Program-made: the position numbers and the translations under genes | Notes under the pieces: model-generated | Database searches by the model: none | The model's input: the letters and a program-made list of their open reading frames with translations, nothing else | What the model was told of the DNA's origin: nothing | In this document: positions 14,724 to 15,130 of the stretch, in pieces | Position numbering within the stretch: position 1 is the stretch's first letter | How the letters are laid out: the number at the start of each line of letters is the position of its first letter | Origin: an uncultured Gemmatimonadota bacterium | GTDB lineage: Bacteria; Gemmatimonadota; Gemmatimonadetes; Gemmatimonadales; Gemmatimonadaceae | Length of the DNA: 15,130 bases | Assembly: GCA_903906325.1 (NCBI GenBank) | Contig: CAIVJV010000130.1 | Coordinates: 1 to 15,130 of the forward strand | Direction of reading: 5' to 3'

Positions 14724-15130
14724 ATGCGATTCCGCGTCCCCTCTCTGCGTTGCTGCCATCGTGCCCTGCGCACCGCCCTGACCGCCCTTGGGCTCACGGC
14801 GCCGCTCCGCGCTGTGGCGCACGCCCAAGATCTCCCCACGGGTACGATCACCGGCACCGTGCTCGTCACCGGGACCGATGCCCCCCTCGAGGGGGCCCAG
14901 GTCACCCTGCTCACCACCGATCGGCGGGCGCTGAGCGATGCGCGCGGTCGGTTCGTCCTCACCGGCGTGGCCCCGGGGATCTGGCGCCTGCAGGTGCGGG
15001 CGATCGGGTACGCTCCGCAGATCGTCCCCGATATCGCGGTCGGGAGTGGGAAGCCGGCGAGCGTGGTCGTGCGCCTCACACCGGTCCCACGCGAACTGCA
15101 GTCGGTCGATGTCACCGCCTCCTACTTCGC
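14724..15130 (+). CDS. TonB-dependent receptor with N-terminal carboxypeptidase-regulatory-like domain, partial
   Basis: The frame opens at ATG 14724 and is still open at the window end (135 complete codons). Residues 1-34 are a signal peptide (positively charged MRFRVPSLR..., hydrophobic core, cleavage after AHA). Residues about 38-115 form a carboxypeptidase-regulatory-like beta-sandwich (TGTITGTVLVTGTDAPLEGAQVTLL...DARGRFVLTGVAPGIWRLQVRAIGYAP). PRELQSVDVTASYF at the edge looks like the linker into a TonB plug. The family imports siderophores, sugars or peptides across the outer membrane with TonB energy; the plug and barrel lie outside the window. GAGAGGGG directly abuts the ATG, an unusually close ribosome-binding site. 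It follows the S9 peptidase by 39 bp on the same strand, so co-transcription is likely. Confidence 0.78.
   Translation, partial: MRFRVPSLRCCHRALRTALTALGLTAPLRAVAHAQDLPTGTITGTVLVTGTDAPLEGAQVTLLTTDRRALSDARGRFVLTGVAPGIWRLQVRAIGYAPQIVPDIAVGSGKPASVVVRLTPVPRELQSVDVTASYF

Noticed and set aside
12516..14828. A 770-codon open frame on the minus strand, antisense to the S9 peptidase
   Set aside because: Composition is typical of an antisense frame (Arg/Glu/Gly/His-rich) with no recognisable motif. The plus strand has a complete catalytic triad and signal peptide.

Overview
This is a GC-rich, gene-dense bacterial window. The mix of families suggests a Gemmatimonadota (Gemmatimonadetes) chromosome. It has TonB-dependent receptors and plug-only proteins headed by carboxypeptidase-regulatory-like domains, an exported S9 oligopeptidase, LTxxQ lipoproteins, 4-bp gene overlaps, and some starts with a -10 box but no Shine-Dalgarno sequence. 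The taxonomic call is inference from protein style; no rRNA or tRNA gene is present.

Layout. (1) 2-391 (+): C-terminal end of an M24 (Xaa-Pro peptidase-like) metallopeptidase. (2) 324-1768 (-): a two-gene operon of a small TIGR04076-like protein and an aldo/keto reductase, joined by a GTGA overlap. The reductase tail runs antisense into the M24 gene. (3) 1818-3203 (+): an NhaC-type antiporter, divergent from the operon. Its C-terminal tail is encoded by heptameric repeats. (4) 3342-3863 (+): a Spy/CpxP-like LTxxQ lipoprotein, followed by two hairpins, the second a strong terminator. (5) 3953-10267 (-): a tripartite RND efflux operon in the order TetR-TolC, lipoprotein adaptor, AcrB-like pump. 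(6) 10369-12160 (+): msrB, msrA and a carboxypeptidase-regulatory-like/TonB-plug-like exported protein, all overlapping by ATGA. (7) 12219-14684 (+): an exported S9D glutamyl-endopeptidase-like serine peptidase. (8) 14724-15130 (+): the start of a TonB-dependent receptor that runs off the window.

The most interesting block is the efflux operon. The TetR repressor and the TolC outer-membrane channel share one uninterrupted reading frame. The last helix of TetR doubles as the n-region of a good Sec signal peptide with a potential internal GTG start. The same frame is then broken in the middle of TolC by one extra base in a six-G run (coding strand). The tetR/msrB divergent gap carries four alternating half-sites of a GCTTGC/GCAAGC motif, a likely operator. 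It would let the TetR domain control its own efflux operon and perhaps touch the methionine sulfoxide reductases.

A second theme is two families of 7-bp tandem repeats. They sit at gene edges and are translated as the NhaC tail, the MsrB C-terminal region and the MsrA N-terminus. No CRISPR array, transposase, integrase or RNA gene was seen. No stretch longer than 300 bases lacks a gene.
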